Source: an uncultured Porticoccus sp. (GTDB taxonomy: Bacteria; Pseudomonadota; Gammaproteobacteria; Pseudomonadales; Porticoccaceae). Taken from it: 64,000 nt of DNA. The notes under the pieces were generated by a model. It did no database searches. It was not told where the DNA came from and saw nothing but the letters and a program-made list of their open reading frames with translations. Positions within the stretch are counted from its first letter, which is position 1. Each line of letters begins with the position of its first letter. The stretch lies in the NCBI GenBank assembly GCA_947259505.1, contig CAMYLT010000004.1:62001-126000 (forward strand). Direction: 5' to 3'. Positions 1 to 9,200 of this stretch are shown piece by piece. A program made the translations under genes and the position numbers.

Positions 1-353
1 TTTCACCTTCGGGGGCAGATGATATCGTTTCAGCAGGACGGCTTTTGAATAGGGGATGGATATATATAAATAGTGAGCAGATCGCGGCTCATCCTTACTA
101 CGTCATCACAGACCAACTGGTCAGGCTTGAGACGAAATCTGTTCCAACATCACTTATAAGGCAAGCAAACACGCTAAAAAGTGAATGTGCAGCATTGTTT
201 AATCTGGCGGAGGGGGAACGCCTGCAAATGCTCCTAAGACTTGGATACCCCAAACGGGAAGCACCGCCGCAATCTATGCGATTGCCAATAGAAGCAATTT
301 TTACGGACCTCACCGCCCCTAATTCGGAAGATGCGCCAGGCAATATCTGTTAG
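1..353 (+). CDS. Nitroreductase-like protein, C-terminal fragment (gene begins left of the window)
   Basis: The reading frame is open from the window edge (first full codon at base 3) to the TAG at 351-353, so the real start lies outside. A TTG at 45 is an internal codon rather than a convincing start. The end carries LLRLGYP followed by a proline- and arginine-rich stretch (APPQSMRLPIE), which resembles the C-terminal end of nitroreductase-family FMN proteins, including versions found beside ThiF-like proteins. Its stop lies 4 bases from the convergent stop of the ThiF-like gene. The FMN-binding N-terminus is not visible, so the family call is tentative and the substrate unknown. Confidence 0.55.
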   Translation, partial: SPSGADDIVSAGRLLNRGWIYINSEQIAAHPYYVITDQLVRLETKSVPTSLIRQANTLKSECAALFNLAEGERLQMLLRLGYPKREAPPQSMRLPIEAIFTDLTAPNSEDAPGNIC

Positions 354-357
354 GAGC

Positions 358-1224
358 TTAACGGTAATCACTACCCAGTTGTTTTCTTGCGATGGCCAGG
401 CCCAACTTTTGAATAGGGTTGGCATTACCCCAAGGGCGCCAAGTTTTCTTATAACAATTGCGATAAGCATCAAAATGTAACCCAAAAGGCGCGGCCAGTA
501 CCGGACCTCGTTTCAACAATATCTTCAGAGCATGGGTGGCGACAACACCAGCGCATAGCTCACAGGCCATATTAGTAGATGGCCCCTTGTGAGCCTTAAA
601 ATCCACTGCTGTGTCATCCACCAAATACGCAGACTGGAACATAGCCGGGGATAGCCCGAGCAGAAAACGTAATAGCTGCTCTTCTTCTGAATGCCCTTTC
701 ATTCTGAAATACTGCTCAAAGCTCATACCCCCCGGCATAAAACACAAAAGAGCAGCCCCCATACCCAAGGGAGCTGCGGTGATAGCCGGAATACCTTTTT
801 CTGCACAAGCTGCGAACACTGCTTGCCGGATATCAAGAGCAAAAAAATCGAGCCCATCCACATATAGGTCAACACCCGAGAGGAAGGTATCAAGATTATC
901 TTTCGTTACCCCAGAAGAAAATTTTTGTAATACCAATTCAGGGTTAATCGCTGTTGCCAGCTCAGACAAAACTTCAACCTTGGGGCGACCAAGATGGGGC
1001 ATACTAGCCCCAGCCTGGCGATTGAAATTAGCCAACTCAAATATGTCTAAGTCGGCCACATGAAAATTTTGAATACCCAAACGGACCAAAGACAATAAAT
1101 GGCTTCCTCCAACTCCGCCAAGTCCTGCTATCGCCACACATTTGGTAGACAACACGTCCTGCTCTTCAGTGGTAACCCACCCAAGGTTGCGTGAAAAAGC
1201 CTCCTGATAATTAAAACTGCCCAC
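358..1224 (-). CDS. ThiF/MoeB/E1-like adenylyltransferase family protein
   Basis: This is a Rossmann-fold E1-like enzyme of 288 residues. The nucleotide-binding glycine motif AGLGGVGGSH is near residues 33-42, followed by an acidic strand end (VADLD) and the NFNRQ motif near 68-72, as in ThiF/MoeB/HesA proteins that adenylate a carboxyl group. A Cys pair (CELCAG) lies near 220, but the usual second CxxC of zinc-binding MoeB is not clear. The start is GTG at 1222-1224 with no obvious ribosome binding site. It sits between a nitroreductase-like gene and an acyltransferase, a context seen in exosortase loci and suggestive of peptide or amino-acid activation. The true substrate cannot be read from sequence. 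Confidence 0.8.
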   Translation of the reverse strand: MGSFNYQEAFSRNLGWVTTEEQDVLSTKCVAIAGLGGVGGSHLLSLVRLGIQNFHVADLDIFELANFNRQAGASMPHLGRPKVEVLSELATAINPELVLQKFSSGVTKDNLDTFLSGVDLYVDGLDFFALDIRQAVFAACAEKGIPAITAAPLGMGAALLCFMPGGMSFEQYFRMKGHSEEEQLLRFLLGLSPAMFQSAYLVDDTAVDFKAHKGPSTNMACELCAGVVATHALKILLKRGPVLAAPFGLHFDAYRNCYKKTWRPWGNANPIQKLGLAIARKQLGSDYR

Positions 1225-1354
1225 CGAAAAAGAAATGCTGTGCTCCTTCTTAGCGCCTTTAAGAAATACTAATCCTTATTTTTCGACCAAAACACTATAA
1301 CTCAAATAACTTCAGCTTAGATTCGATTGAAACCCTTGCATCAGAGAACCAACC

Positions 1355-2143
1355 TCACTTAGACAATTTTTGAGCAACCGTACCGGCAGTACCCTCTACA
1401 AATTTCTGATAATCACCTTCAATATCGCTATAGATAGCATCATATAGCTTCCGCAAGTCAGGCAACATACCAAACACAGCAGCTGATGAGGTTGTAAAAT
1501 AAGGTGCCCGCATACCGTGATAGTCAATAGCCTTGCCCACTTTCTGAAACGTTATGCCAGAACGTTGTAAAAGTTTGGGAAGAAACGGTTCCATCATCGC
1601 AAAAACATTTGTGCGGCCGGTCAAATCTGTTAGTGCAGTGGCCGCCAGGAAAGAGGCAACAGATATCAGAGAGAATGTACGTCTTTCATGATAGGAACAA
1701 TCGATTGCCTCCACATCACCAAAACGAGTTCTGGCTTCTCCCGCTCGCCTTCTGAAGGATCCGTCAACAGCCAATCGAGATACTTCACAAATGGTATTTC
1801 GCTTTAAGCTCAAACTCTCGAGTAATGCCCTGTCTAGGCTATCAGAACAAAATAGCTCCATTGGCAAGCTATCTAATCCGCCGTCATCGGCAATCACCAA
1901 TCGTACGCAACCCGCAGGTCGACCCGTACCTTTATGCGTCACCAAGCAATGAAGCGACGAGTCATCAAAGCGGTCATGTTCCAGCCCTTCAGGAAAATTC
2001 TCCAGAGACTCATAACCAAACTCTTCGCAATAAACCCGGTATCGAATAGTGTATACAGCATTTCTTTGTTCTGGTGTCACCGCCAAATTCACAGTGAAGT
2101 AGCGCCGAAAGCTGTCCGTCAATGAAATTGTGGTAACTGTCAT
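1355..2143 (-). CDS. PEP-CTERM/exosortase system-associated acyltransferase (FeeM-like N-acyl amino acid synthase family)
   Basis: The 262-residue protein has the GNAT-like fold signature of the exosortase-associated acyltransferases related to N-acyl amino acid synthases (FeeM) and autoinducer synthases. An N-terminal RYRVYCEEFGYE segment lies near residues 29-40, then HDRFDDSS near 55-62, AGCVRLVI near 77-84 and CEVSRLAV near 119-126. Members are thought to transfer an acyl chain from acyl-ACP to an amino acid or amine; an ACP gene is present at 9201-9452. An AGAAGG ribosome binding site precedes the ATG by two bases. The family call is firm; the acceptor is unknown. Confidence 0.82.
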   Translation of the reverse strand: MTVTTISLTDSFRRYFTVNLAVTPEQRNAVYTIRYRVYCEEFGYESLENFPEGLEHDRFDDSSLHCLVTHKGTGRPAGCVRLVIADDGGLDSLPMELFCSDSLDRALLESLSLKRNTICEVSRLAVDGSFRRRAGEARTRFGDVEAIDCSYHERRTFSLISVASFLAATALTDLTGRTNVFAMMEPFLPKLLQRSGITFQKVGKAIDYHGMRAPYFTTSSAAVFGMLPDLRKLYDAIYSDIEGDYQKFVEGTAGTVAQKLSK

Positions 2144-2376
2144 GGCCTTCTCTTGTGATACAGGTCGGCCATATCAGCCAACAGGTTCCTTTTATTGTGG
2201 GGAACAATCTTCCTCACACTGACACAGCATGGCACCATGAAATGTGACGTAGGCACCTTTTTGCTGGTTTACGTAAACATTTGAGAAGTAGACTTCTATC
2301 TTTTAGCCACTTCAATGTTTTTTTGAGAACTGTATCACGCCAGAGTAACAAGTCGAATCTCTTTACCGGCTTCTAG

Positions 2377-2859
2377 TTATATCCCCATCTTTATCCTAAG
2401 CTGCTCAACCAACCCACTCACACCTTCTTCAAGCAAATCATAAACCCGCTCAAATCCCCTAAAGCTCCCATAGTATGGGTCGGGTATATCCGTTAATTCT
2501 GGCTTGTCGATAAAACTTGAAATCAATGCCAATTTATTGGCCTGCTCTTCAGGGCAAATTGCCAGCAAATCTCTGAAATTGTCTTGATCCATAGCAAAAA
2601 TGAAGTCAAATCTTTGAAAATCTGCCGATTTAACTTGCCGAGAACGCCTTTTCTTCAGCTCCACCCCCATAGCAAGCGCCACTTTTCTTGCACGCTCGTC
2701 CACCCTATGCCCGGGAGAAACCACATGCGTGCCAGCCGAATCAACTCTGACCAGTCGCGCCATTCCATTCTGCTCAAGAATATGTAGCAGTATTCCTTCC
2801 GCTAAGGGAGAGCGACAGATGTTGTGTCGGCATACCATTAAGACAGCGATGCGTTTCAC
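2377..2859 (-). CDS. Low-molecular-weight protein-tyrosine phosphatase (Wzb type)
   Basis: The 160-residue protein begins with the P-loop CRHNICRS (Cys10, Arg16; CX5RS), the catalytic signature of LMW tyrosine phosphatases, and carries the general-acid motif DPYYG near residues 132-136. In EPS loci such enzymes dephosphorylate the BY-type tyrosine autokinase, here probably the product of 42504-43448. Its ATG overlaps the stop of the polymerase gene upstream (ATGA), so the two are likely co-translated. A second phosphatase domain of this family is fused to an ATP-grasp domain at 20802-22565. Confidence 0.9.
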   Translation of the reverse strand: MKRIAVLMVCRHNICRSPLAEGILLHILEQNGMARLVRVDSAGTHVVSPGHRVDERARKVALAMGVELKKRRSRQVKSADFQRFDFIFAMDQDNFRDLLAICPEEQANKLALISSFIDKPELTDIPDPYYGSFRGFERVYDLLEEGVSGLVEQLRIKMGI

Positions 2860-5141
2860 TTTTCTGCGCCATGAGGTGTTTGGGTTAATGAATCCTTTGG
2901 CCTCAGTAACGAGATGAAAAGATAAAAGAAAAACATCCAGCTCACCCTAGCTGAGTCCAGAGGAGAACCGAACAAACCAAAAACAGCTATTGCCACCACT
3001 GCTGTTGAAAATGCCACGTAAAGGGAAGATGTACAATCTCGAGAAAATGGCACAAATAAAACCGATAGACCCAATGCAAGAAAGAGGGCAAGCCCTATCC
3101 AGCCATTGTCATACCATGACTGCACATAAATATTTTTGACATGCCATGGCAGGTGAGCAAAATCATTATAAAAAAACCAATGATCCAACCCACCAGCGAA
3201 TTCCCCATTGACTAATAGATTCTCCGACCCTGAGCTAAAAACAACATCATCTATTTCAACTAGAACTCCCTTAGAAAAATTTTTCACATACACTATCGTA
3301 GGCCATCGAAAAAGGGGTCCCCGTTGACCTGCTATGGAAGAATTAACTTCTAGCGCAACCCTGACAAATTTGCCTCCTGATGGGTTAATTCGGGTCGATG
3401 AAGACTGGCAATTTGCTTGAAAATTACTTGCAAAAATCAGATTTCTTTCGCAGACAAATACCGCTAATTTGGCAGACTCTTCAGCCCTTACACTGAGACT
3501 CAGCGTGTATAACGTCGAAGGTTTAATGGCCACTCGCTGTCCAAAAGCAAGATCTTCTCCAGCACCCAGTTTTAGGTATTCATTACCTGCTTCATTGCCA
3601 ATGGAAAAACTACCTACTGCCGTCACCACCTCAGGGAAATGATAGGCAAAATTAGCTGGAAAGGAGCCAGATCCATTTCCCAGCATCCTCGACACTACCC
3701 CAGTACCGGAGCTTTTAATCACATTATTCCAATGAGTCATACGGGTATTAAGGTCTTCAGAAACTGTACCCATCCGCTCATTAAATTTGTACCCGCCTAA
3801 AGCCACAGCGAACACACTCGGCAATATCACCAACAAAACCAACATCAGAAATTGGTTAAAACCAGACTGCTTTCGAAGTCGGACAAACAGCAGGGCAGTC
3901 AAGAGGAAAAAAACCAGTTGTACTAGGCCAATAACAACAGCAGAATCCATTGAATGATCAATCCAGCGACTGTCAAAATGCGCATTAACAGCGATCACAA
4001 TCATAGCAATGGCTGTAACCGGCCAGACAATGAGAGCCAGAACCCGACTGGCACCAAATAGCCGGGCTCCCGCCAACGCAAACACCGCCAGCCCAATCCA
4101 GGCAGCTAATGCATAACTGCCACCTCGAGAAAAGGAGAGATACGCTGCAAGTACGCCCGTACCGAAGACTCCAGCCATCAGCAAGGAGGGAAAGCTATCC
4201 AAACGGAACCCCGATCGCCAACGGTAAGCCAGAGAGAGCAACATAAACGCGCCACAACCTAGAAAAAAGCTCATATAGGTTGCACGAGTAAAACCAACCA
4301 TTGCGCAATATGCGACCGAGCAAAAAGCCGCAAGGGAATACACCCGTAAAAATCTCTTTTCACCCTGGAATAACCCATAGAGTGTTATCGGCAGTAGGAG
4401 CAGCACAACGCCATCAATTACTTCACCACCCGTATGCATATCAGAAAATATGCCTGTTGTACGATAAGCGGATGCGAGATCAAGCAATGAATTCACAACG
4501 TGATACCATGCGCTGCCAGACAATATCACTCCGAGAGTGCCCCGTTCCCAAAGGATAATGACACCCAGCACCAATGCGGCAGTACATTGACCAATCAATA
4601 GCCAGTTGATCGTTCTTTGACGATCCTGCTTTATCAAATTGATCCAAAATGGTGTGAGCAGCAAGGCCCATAGCGTCCCCTTGACGACCTTGTAACCATA
4701 TTCCGGCAAGTAATAAGGATTGCTCTCTATGCTGCCTGGGGGTGACAGAAAAACTGACCATGCGCCGTAACTGAACAAAATCACCAAGCAATATGCCCCA
4801 ATCAGAAAGGCACCCTTCTTTCGGTGCTGCAATTCAATATCAAAATGGCCTGAAAGCAGTGAAAAACCTATTGTGACCAGAAACAACAAATCCAGTTCGT
4901 TAAATAGAAACCGTCCCGTATAGGTTGCCAAATCAAGCGATACTGTGGCCACTGGCAATACCAACAACCACACACAAGGGACAAAAAATAACAACAGAAG
5001 ATAAATAGCTGCTAGCAACAGTAACCAGGTTCCCACAGCAGGGAATGAGAAAAAGGGGTAAATTGTCAGGAGTAATAACGCGACCCCCAGAATTTTTCCC
5101 GAGGCCGATAGGCCTTGGGTTAAACTGAACTCATGCGTCAT
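2856..5141 (-). CDS. O-antigen ligase-family polytopic membrane protein with large periplasmic domain (candidate EPS polymerase)
   Basis: From the ATG at 5139-5141 the protein has 761 residues. About ten hydrophobic segments cover residues 15-450, then a soluble region of about 200 residues, then two or three more membrane segments near the end. The part before and inside the soluble region fits the Wzy/WaaL (O-antigen ligase) superfamily. The soluble part contains NLLVNGEFAGGLDHWFF, which resembles a carbohydrate-binding jelly-roll domain, followed by HLPWHVKN as in ligase-type loops. The longest frame would begin at 5192, but AAGAGG ten bases before the ATG at 5141 supports the shorter start. 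It could be the Wzy polymerase of the locus; the TIGR03097-like protein at 27008 is the alternative. Confidence 0.75.
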   Translation of the reverse strand: MTHEFSLTQGLSASGKILGVALLLLTIYPFFSFPAVGTWLLLLAAIYLLLLFFVPCVWLLVLPVATVSLDLATYTGRFLFNELDLLFLVTIGFSLLSGHFDIELQHRKKGAFLIGAYCLVILFSYGAWSVFLSPPGSIESNPYYLPEYGYKVVKGTLWALLLTPFWINLIKQDRQRTINWLLIGQCTAALVLGVIILWERGTLGVILSGSAWYHVVNSLLDLASAYRTTGIFSDMHTGGEVIDGVVLLLLPITLYGLFQGEKRFLRVYSLAAFCSVAYCAMVGFTRATYMSFFLGCGAFMLLSLAYRWRSGFRLDSFPSLLMAGVFGTGVLAAYLSFSRGGSYALAAWIGLAVFALAGARLFGASRVLALIVWPVTAIAMIVIAVNAHFDSRWIDHSMDSAVVIGLVQLVFFLLTALLFVRLRKQSGFNQFLMLVLLVILPSVFAVALGGYKFNERMGTVSEDLNTRMTHWNNVIKSSGTGVVSRMLGNGSGSFPANFAYHFPEVVTAVGSFSIGNEAGNEYLKLGAGEDLAFGQRVAIKPSTLYTLSLSVRAEESAKLAVFVCERNLIFASNFQANCQSSSTRINPSGGKFVRVALEVNSSIAGQRGPLFRWPTIVYVKNFSKGVLVEIDDVVFSSGSENLLVNGEFAGGLDHWFFYNDFAHLPWHVKNIYVQSWYDNGWIGLALFLALGLSVLFVPFSRDCTSSLYVAFSTAVVAIAVFGLFGSPLDSARVSWMFFFYLFISLLRPKDSLTQTPHGAEK

Positions 5142-5313
5142 CACAACAATACCTCTTTTGATACAAGTTCCATTAGCCCCATTTACAGGCATAGCCGTTG
5201 ATCGATCTACGATTACGGACTATCTTCTACCAGCAGAAAAGACAGTGCCAAGGCGTCCTATTAAGTTAAGCCAGAGACAAATTACCCACAGCCCTAGATG
5301 TACAGTTAAGAAA

Positions 5314-6105
5314 TTATTGACTGTGTTCTGCTTCGACACCTGATACCAATTCTTTGACATAGCTCACGGGAATCGCGTAACTGATGTCAGAGGGGTTAGT
5401 CAGCATAGCTTCCTTTGATTCTTTGACGAAGACGCTATTAATCACCGCCAGGACCTCACCTGTTTCCATATCATAAACCGGGCTGCCACTATTGCCGGGA
5501 TAAGCTGTAGCATCCAGTTGATAAACATTAAATGGCTGACGTGCACGTTTGATCTTTTCTGCTGTAAGCAGTTTTGAGGAGAAGGCCGGCATAACATAAG
5601 GAGTTATAGCGGAAACCATTCCCTGATGAGTGACTGGCTGCAAACCCAACACTAAGCCGATAGGAAACCCAGTGAAGGCAATATTCTCGCCTTCCCGCAA
5701 CTGTCGAGAAACATTAAGCGCCATTGCTGGAAGCTTTGGACCAGAGAACTCCAGAAGGGCTAGGTCATGCACAGAATCCGTTCTAACAATCTTCGCCATA
5801 TAAACCCTTGCCGCCTTGCCCTCTCCAGCGAACACCACCAGTCGTTCATGCTTCTCGTCATCAAGCGGCTTTTGAACGACATGGTAGTTTGTGACTACCT
5901 GACGGCCGTTCCCAACAACAAAGCCAGTACCAAGGAATGCTGGAGATGCATCCGAGACCTTTAACCTATTAACGGGAAAAACTGTGCCAACCCCCACCAC
6001 ACTGGCTTTTATTTTCTCAATGGTATCTGGCAATGCACCCAGAGCGCCGAAGCTGAATGGATACAGAATAGCTGCTATAAACGCGTACCTAGATAACAGC
6101 CTCAT
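5314..6105 (-). CDS. Exported trypsin-like serine protease (S1 family)
   Basis: The 263-residue protein starts with a signal peptide (MRLLSRYAFIAAILY, hydrophobic to about residue 24). The catalytic triad is visible: His in VTNYHVV, Asp in VHDLALLEF and Ser in GNSGSPVY. No PDZ domain follows, unlike DegP. The chosen ATG at 6103-6105 has GGGAG seven bases upstream; a longer frame starting TTG at 6120 would add five residues. It sits between the polymerase gene and the divergent acyl-ligase operon. A periplasmic role in processing locus proteins is plausible but not shown. Confidence 0.82.
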   Translation of the reverse strand: MRLLSRYAFIAAILYPFSFGALGALPDTIEKIKASVVGVGTVFPVNRLKVSDASPAFLGTGFVVGNGRQVVTNYHVVQKPLDDEKHERLVVFAGEGKAARVYMAKIVRTDSVHDLALLEFSGPKLPAMALNVSRQLREGENIAFTGFPIGLVLGLQPVTHQGMVSAITPYVMPAFSSKLLTAEKIKRARQPFNVYQLDATAYPGNSGSPVYDMETGEVLAVINSVFVKESKEAMLTNPSDISYAIPVSYVKELVSGVEAEHSQ

Positions 6106-6146
6106 GCCTCGTCTCCCCAAGCCAGCCCTAACTTATTATGCGCAGG

Positions 6147-6176
6147 TTACGTGCATTTAAAAAAAATCGCTATAAT
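6147..6176 (+). promoter_or_regulatory. Candidate sigma-70 promoter of the acyl-ligase operon
   Basis: A perfect TATAAT lies at 6171-6176 in the 130-bp divergent intergenic region, 60 bp before the ATG of the acyl-ligase gene. The -35 region is poor (TTACGT at 6147-6152, 18-bp spacer), so an activator or A-tract help is possible: eight A residues lie just upstream of the -10 box. Confidence 0.45.
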
Positions 6177-6235
6177 CGAGCGCTGCCACCGCTATCGAAC
6201 ATGGAATTCCCAACCCAACCTGGACCAAACAGTCG

Positions 6236-7822
6236 ATGTCAGATCTCCTTCACCAGCTAATCAGCAGTCAAGCCAACCGCACCCCTAATGCTATTGCCTT
6301 GCATATCAAGGATACAGAATACAGTTATTCTTTTTTAAATCAGGCAATTGAAGCCGTATCAAAAGGCTTCCTCACTCTGGGGCTGAAACGGGGCGAAAGA
6401 GTAGCCACCTACTTACCGAAAACGGCTGAAAATGTATTCAGCATGTTCGGGGCAGCACATGCCGGCGGTGTATTTGTTCCAGTAAATCCACTCTTAAAAC
6501 CGAATCAGGTTGCCTATATTCTCCGCGACTGTAACGTAAGGGTGCTGGTCACATCTTCACAAAGACTAAAACAACTGGCACCCTCTTTAAGAGATTGCCC
6601 TGACCTTGAAGCTATTATCGTCACGGACAACGAATCGCCATCAGCATTGCTCTCCAACCATTGCGTACTGCTAGGCTGGGAATATTTTCTTAATAACGTT
6701 ATTGATGGCTCGCCCCACCCCCATATCGATGGAGACATGGCTGCCATCCTCTACACATCCGGTAGTACAGGCAATCCAAAGGGTGTGGTGCTTTCCCACA
6801 AAAACATGGTCACCGGAGCAAAGAGCGTCGCCTCCTACTTAAATAACCATCCTGAGGACCGGCTACTGGCGGCACTTCCATTCAGCTTTGATTACGGCCT
6901 GAGTCAACTAACCACTGCTTTTTCAGTGGGGGCATCTGTGGCATTGATAGATTACCTATTACCTCGAGATATTATCCGTGGAGTTCAGCGTTATAAAATT
7001 ACCGGTCTCGCAGCAGTCCCCCCCCTCTGGAACCAGCTGGCGCAATTAGAATGGTCTGAAGAGACCCGAAAACATTTACGCTACATAACCAATAGTGGCG
7101 GCGCCATGCCCCAAGCCACCACAGCAAAACTTAGGGCTTCTCTACCCGAGACCCAAGTATTCCTGATGTACGGTCTCACAGAAGCATTTCGCTCCACGTA
7201 TTTGCCACCAGATCAAATCGACCTTCGACCCGACTCTATCGGCAAAGCTATCCCGAACGCAGAGATACTTGTAGTGCGGCAAGATGGCTCCGAATGTGAT
7301 CCAGGAGAACCAGGCGAGCTGGTTCACCGAGGCTCATTAGTGGCCATGGGCTACTGGAATGATGCAACTAAAACGGCGGAAAGATTCAAACCAAGCCCCA
7401 ACAAACCAAAGGGAATTCCGCTACAGGAAATCGCCGTATGGTCGGGAGACCACGTCCGCAAAGATGAGGAAGGCTACTTGTATTTTATCAGCCGACTTGA
7501 TGAGATGATTAAAACATCAGGTTACCGGGTCAGCCCTTCCGAAGTAGAAGAAGTCGTCTACAACATTCCCGGCATCAAAGAGGCCGCTGCTCTCGGCCTA
7601 CCCCATCCCGTCCTTGGGCAGGCCATTCTACTGGTTGCGCATGGCGATGAAACGATTACTTCAGATGCGATTTCGACTCACTGCAAAAAAGAACTACCCA
7701 ATTTCATGGTGCCGCAGAAGGTAATTCTAGTTACGCATATGCCCCATAATCAAAATGGGAAAATTGATCGTAAACGACTCTCAACGGAGTACATTGACCT
7801 GTTCAAGGAGCCTCAATCGTGA
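6236..7822 (+). CDS. Acyl-CoA/acyl-acid ligase (AMP-forming), exosortase A system-associated
   Basis: The 528-residue ANL-superfamily enzyme carries the AMP-binding P-loop YTSGSTGNPKG near residues 174-184, the LMYGLTEA motif near 307-314, the WSGDHVRKDEEG hinge region near 402-413 and the C-terminal lysine motif NGKIDRK. It should activate a carboxylic acid as acyl-AMP and load it on CoA or on the ACP encoded at 9201. It matches the XrtA-associated ligase (TIGR03098 family) in sequence and neighbourhood. The next gene starts inside its stop (GTGA overlap), so it leads a translationally coupled operon. Confidence 0.9.
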   Translation: MSDLLHQLISSQANRTPNAIALHIKDTEYSYSFLNQAIEAVSKGFLTLGLKRGERVATYLPKTAENVFSMFGAAHAGGVFVPVNPLLKPNQVAYILRDCNVRVLVTSSQRLKQLAPSLRDCPDLEAIIVTDNESPSALLSNHCVLLGWEYFLNNVIDGSPHPHIDGDMAAILYTSGSTGNPKGVVLSHKNMVTGAKSVASYLNNHPEDRLLAALPFSFDYGLSQLTTAFSVGASVALIDYLLPRDIIRGVQRYKITGLAAVPPLWNQLAQLEWSEETRKHLRYITNSGGAMPQATTAKLRASLPETQVFLMYGLTEAFRSTYLPPDQIDLRPDSIGKAIPNAEILVVRQDGSECDPGEPGELVHRGSLVAMGYWNDATKTAERFKPSPNKPKGIPLQEIAVWSGDHVRKDEEGYLYFISRLDEMIKTSGYRVSPSEVEEVVYNIPGIKEAAALGLPHPVLGQAILLVAHGDETITSDAISTHCKKELPNFMVPQKVILVTHMPHNQNGKIDRKRLSTEYIDLFKEPQS

Positions 7823-9054
7823 GCAACGAGCGTCCACAGCATGTATCTATGGATCAGTTCCCAGTCAGAGAAAATCAGCTGCTAGTGGGTGATATTGCCT
7901 TGAGCCAGTTAGCTGACAGGATCGGACAAACACCTTTTTATGCCTACGATAGAGGGATTATGTCCCGGAGGGTTGCAGAACTGAAATCACAGCTTCCTGC
8001 AGATATTCACCTACACTATGCCATCAAGGCCAACCCCATGCCCGCTGTGGTTCAGCACCTCGCCGGACTTACCGATGGCCTGGATGTAGCATCTCTGGAA
8101 GAATTGCGCGTCGCACTGGATACGGGTATTGATCCGCTGTGTATCAGTTTTGCTGGCCCTGGCAAGAGTAATACTGAGCTCAGGGCCGCGGCAGCTGCAG
8201 GCATCATCATCAACCTGGAATCAGAAGGAGAAATGGAGCGGCTAGCGAACATTTGCCAGCAAACCGGGCTCAGCCCCAACGTGGCAATTCGCGTTAATCC
8301 CGACTTTGAATTAAAAACCTCTGGAATGAAAATGGCAGGCGGACCAAAGCCTTTCGGAGTTGATGCCGAGCGTGTGCCCGCGATGCTGAAACGGCTGGGC
8401 GAGCTCGAACTGAATTTCCAGGGATTTCATATCTTCAGCGGCTCCCAGAATCTCAAGGCCGAGGCACTTATCGAAGCACAGACCAACACCTTCCAACTGG
8501 CGCGACAGCTGGCGGATTCCGCCCCGTCGCCGGTTCGCTGGCTCAATATCGGCGGCGGCTTTGGCATCCCCTATTTCCCGGGGGAGCAACACCTCGACCT
8601 GAACCCGGTGACAGACAATCTGAACAAACTGCTATCCCAATACAGACCTGCCTTCCCCAATACCGAAATCGTTATTGAACTAGGGCGCTATCTAGTGGGA
8701 GAAGCCGGGGTATACGTCTGCAAAGTCGTGGATGTGAAAACCTCCCGCGGTACCACCTATGCCATTACCAATGGCGGCCTTCACCATCACCTGGCGGCCT
8801 CGGGAAACTTCGGCCAAGTCATTCGCAAGAATTACCCTGTATGTATCGGCAATCGCGTCTGCGGTGACGACAAATCGCCCATCAATGTCGTGGGCCCACT
8901 CTGTACACCACTGGATATCCTGGCCGACAAATATGAACTACCAGACGTACGCGTCGGGGATTTGATTGTCGTATTCCAGTCAGGGGCCTATGGCTTTACG
9001 GCCAGCCCACACCATTTTCTCAGCCACCCTGCACCCGTCGAGGTACTGGTGTAG
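7819..9054 (+). CDS. Pyridoxal-dependent decarboxylase, exosortase A system-associated
   Basis: The 411-residue enzyme is a fold-type III PLP decarboxylase like LysA. The PLP lysine is in HYAIKANP near residues 56-63, the phosphate-binding glycines are in GGGFGIP near 239-245, and ELGRYLVGEAG near 287-297 is a typical substrate-side motif. The C-terminal active-site Cys is in GPLCTPLD. It matches the XrtA-associated decarboxylase (TIGR03099 family), proposed to make an amine from a diamino-acid-like precursor. The start is GTG overlapping the ligase stop. The amine product may be loaded on the ACP. Confidence 0.9.
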   Translation: MSNERPQHVSMDQFPVRENQLLVGDIALSQLADRIGQTPFYAYDRGIMSRRVAELKSQLPADIHLHYAIKANPMPAVVQHLAGLTDGLDVASLEELRVALDTGIDPLCISFAGPGKSNTELRAAAAAGIIINLESEGEMERLANICQQTGLSPNVAIRVNPDFELKTSGMKMAGGPKPFGVDAERVPAMLKRLGELELNFQGFHIFSGSQNLKAEALIEAQTNTFQLARQLADSAPSPVRWLNIGGGFGIPYFPGEQHLDLNPVTDNLNKLLSQYRPAFPNTEIVIELGRYLVGEAGVYVCKVVDVKTSRGTTYAITNGGLHHHLAASGNFGQVIRKNYPVCIGNRVCGDDKSPINVVGPLCTPLDILADKYELPDVRVGDLIVVFQSGAYGFTASPHHFLSHPAPVEVLV

Positions 9055-9143
9055 TCGTCGCCATAAAACCGTTAACAAATATGATCTGAATCTTAGCTCG
9101 CCTGACAAGAACTCTCGTCTCTCTACATAATTCCTATCAGAGC

Positions 9144-9160
9144 TGGCACAATGCATTGCA
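9144..9160 (+). promoter_or_regulatory. Sigma-54-like element with 1-bp-long spacer, upstream of the ACP gene
   Basis: TGGCAC at 9144-9149 and TTGCA at 9156-9160 are exact matches to the -24 and -12 halves. The GG and GC are separated by 11 rather than 10 bases, and sigma-54 is strict about this distance. It lies 41 bp before the ATG at 9201 in the only sizeable gap of the operon. Either a weak internal promoter or chance. Confidence 0.22.
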
Positions 9161-9200
9161 GCCAAACAGCTCCAACTGACCAACAAATGGAACCACACCT

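Noticed and set aside
2251-2265. AGGCAC and TTGCT, sigma-54-like halves
   Set aside because: The spacing between GG and GC is 9 bases and the site points to the right, where no plus-strand gene follows for nearly 4 kb.
5142-5192. Longer N-terminus of the O-antigen ligase-type protein
   Set aside because: The shorter ATG at 5141 has a better ribosome site; the extra 17 residues are hydrophilic and precede a normal membrane-protein start.
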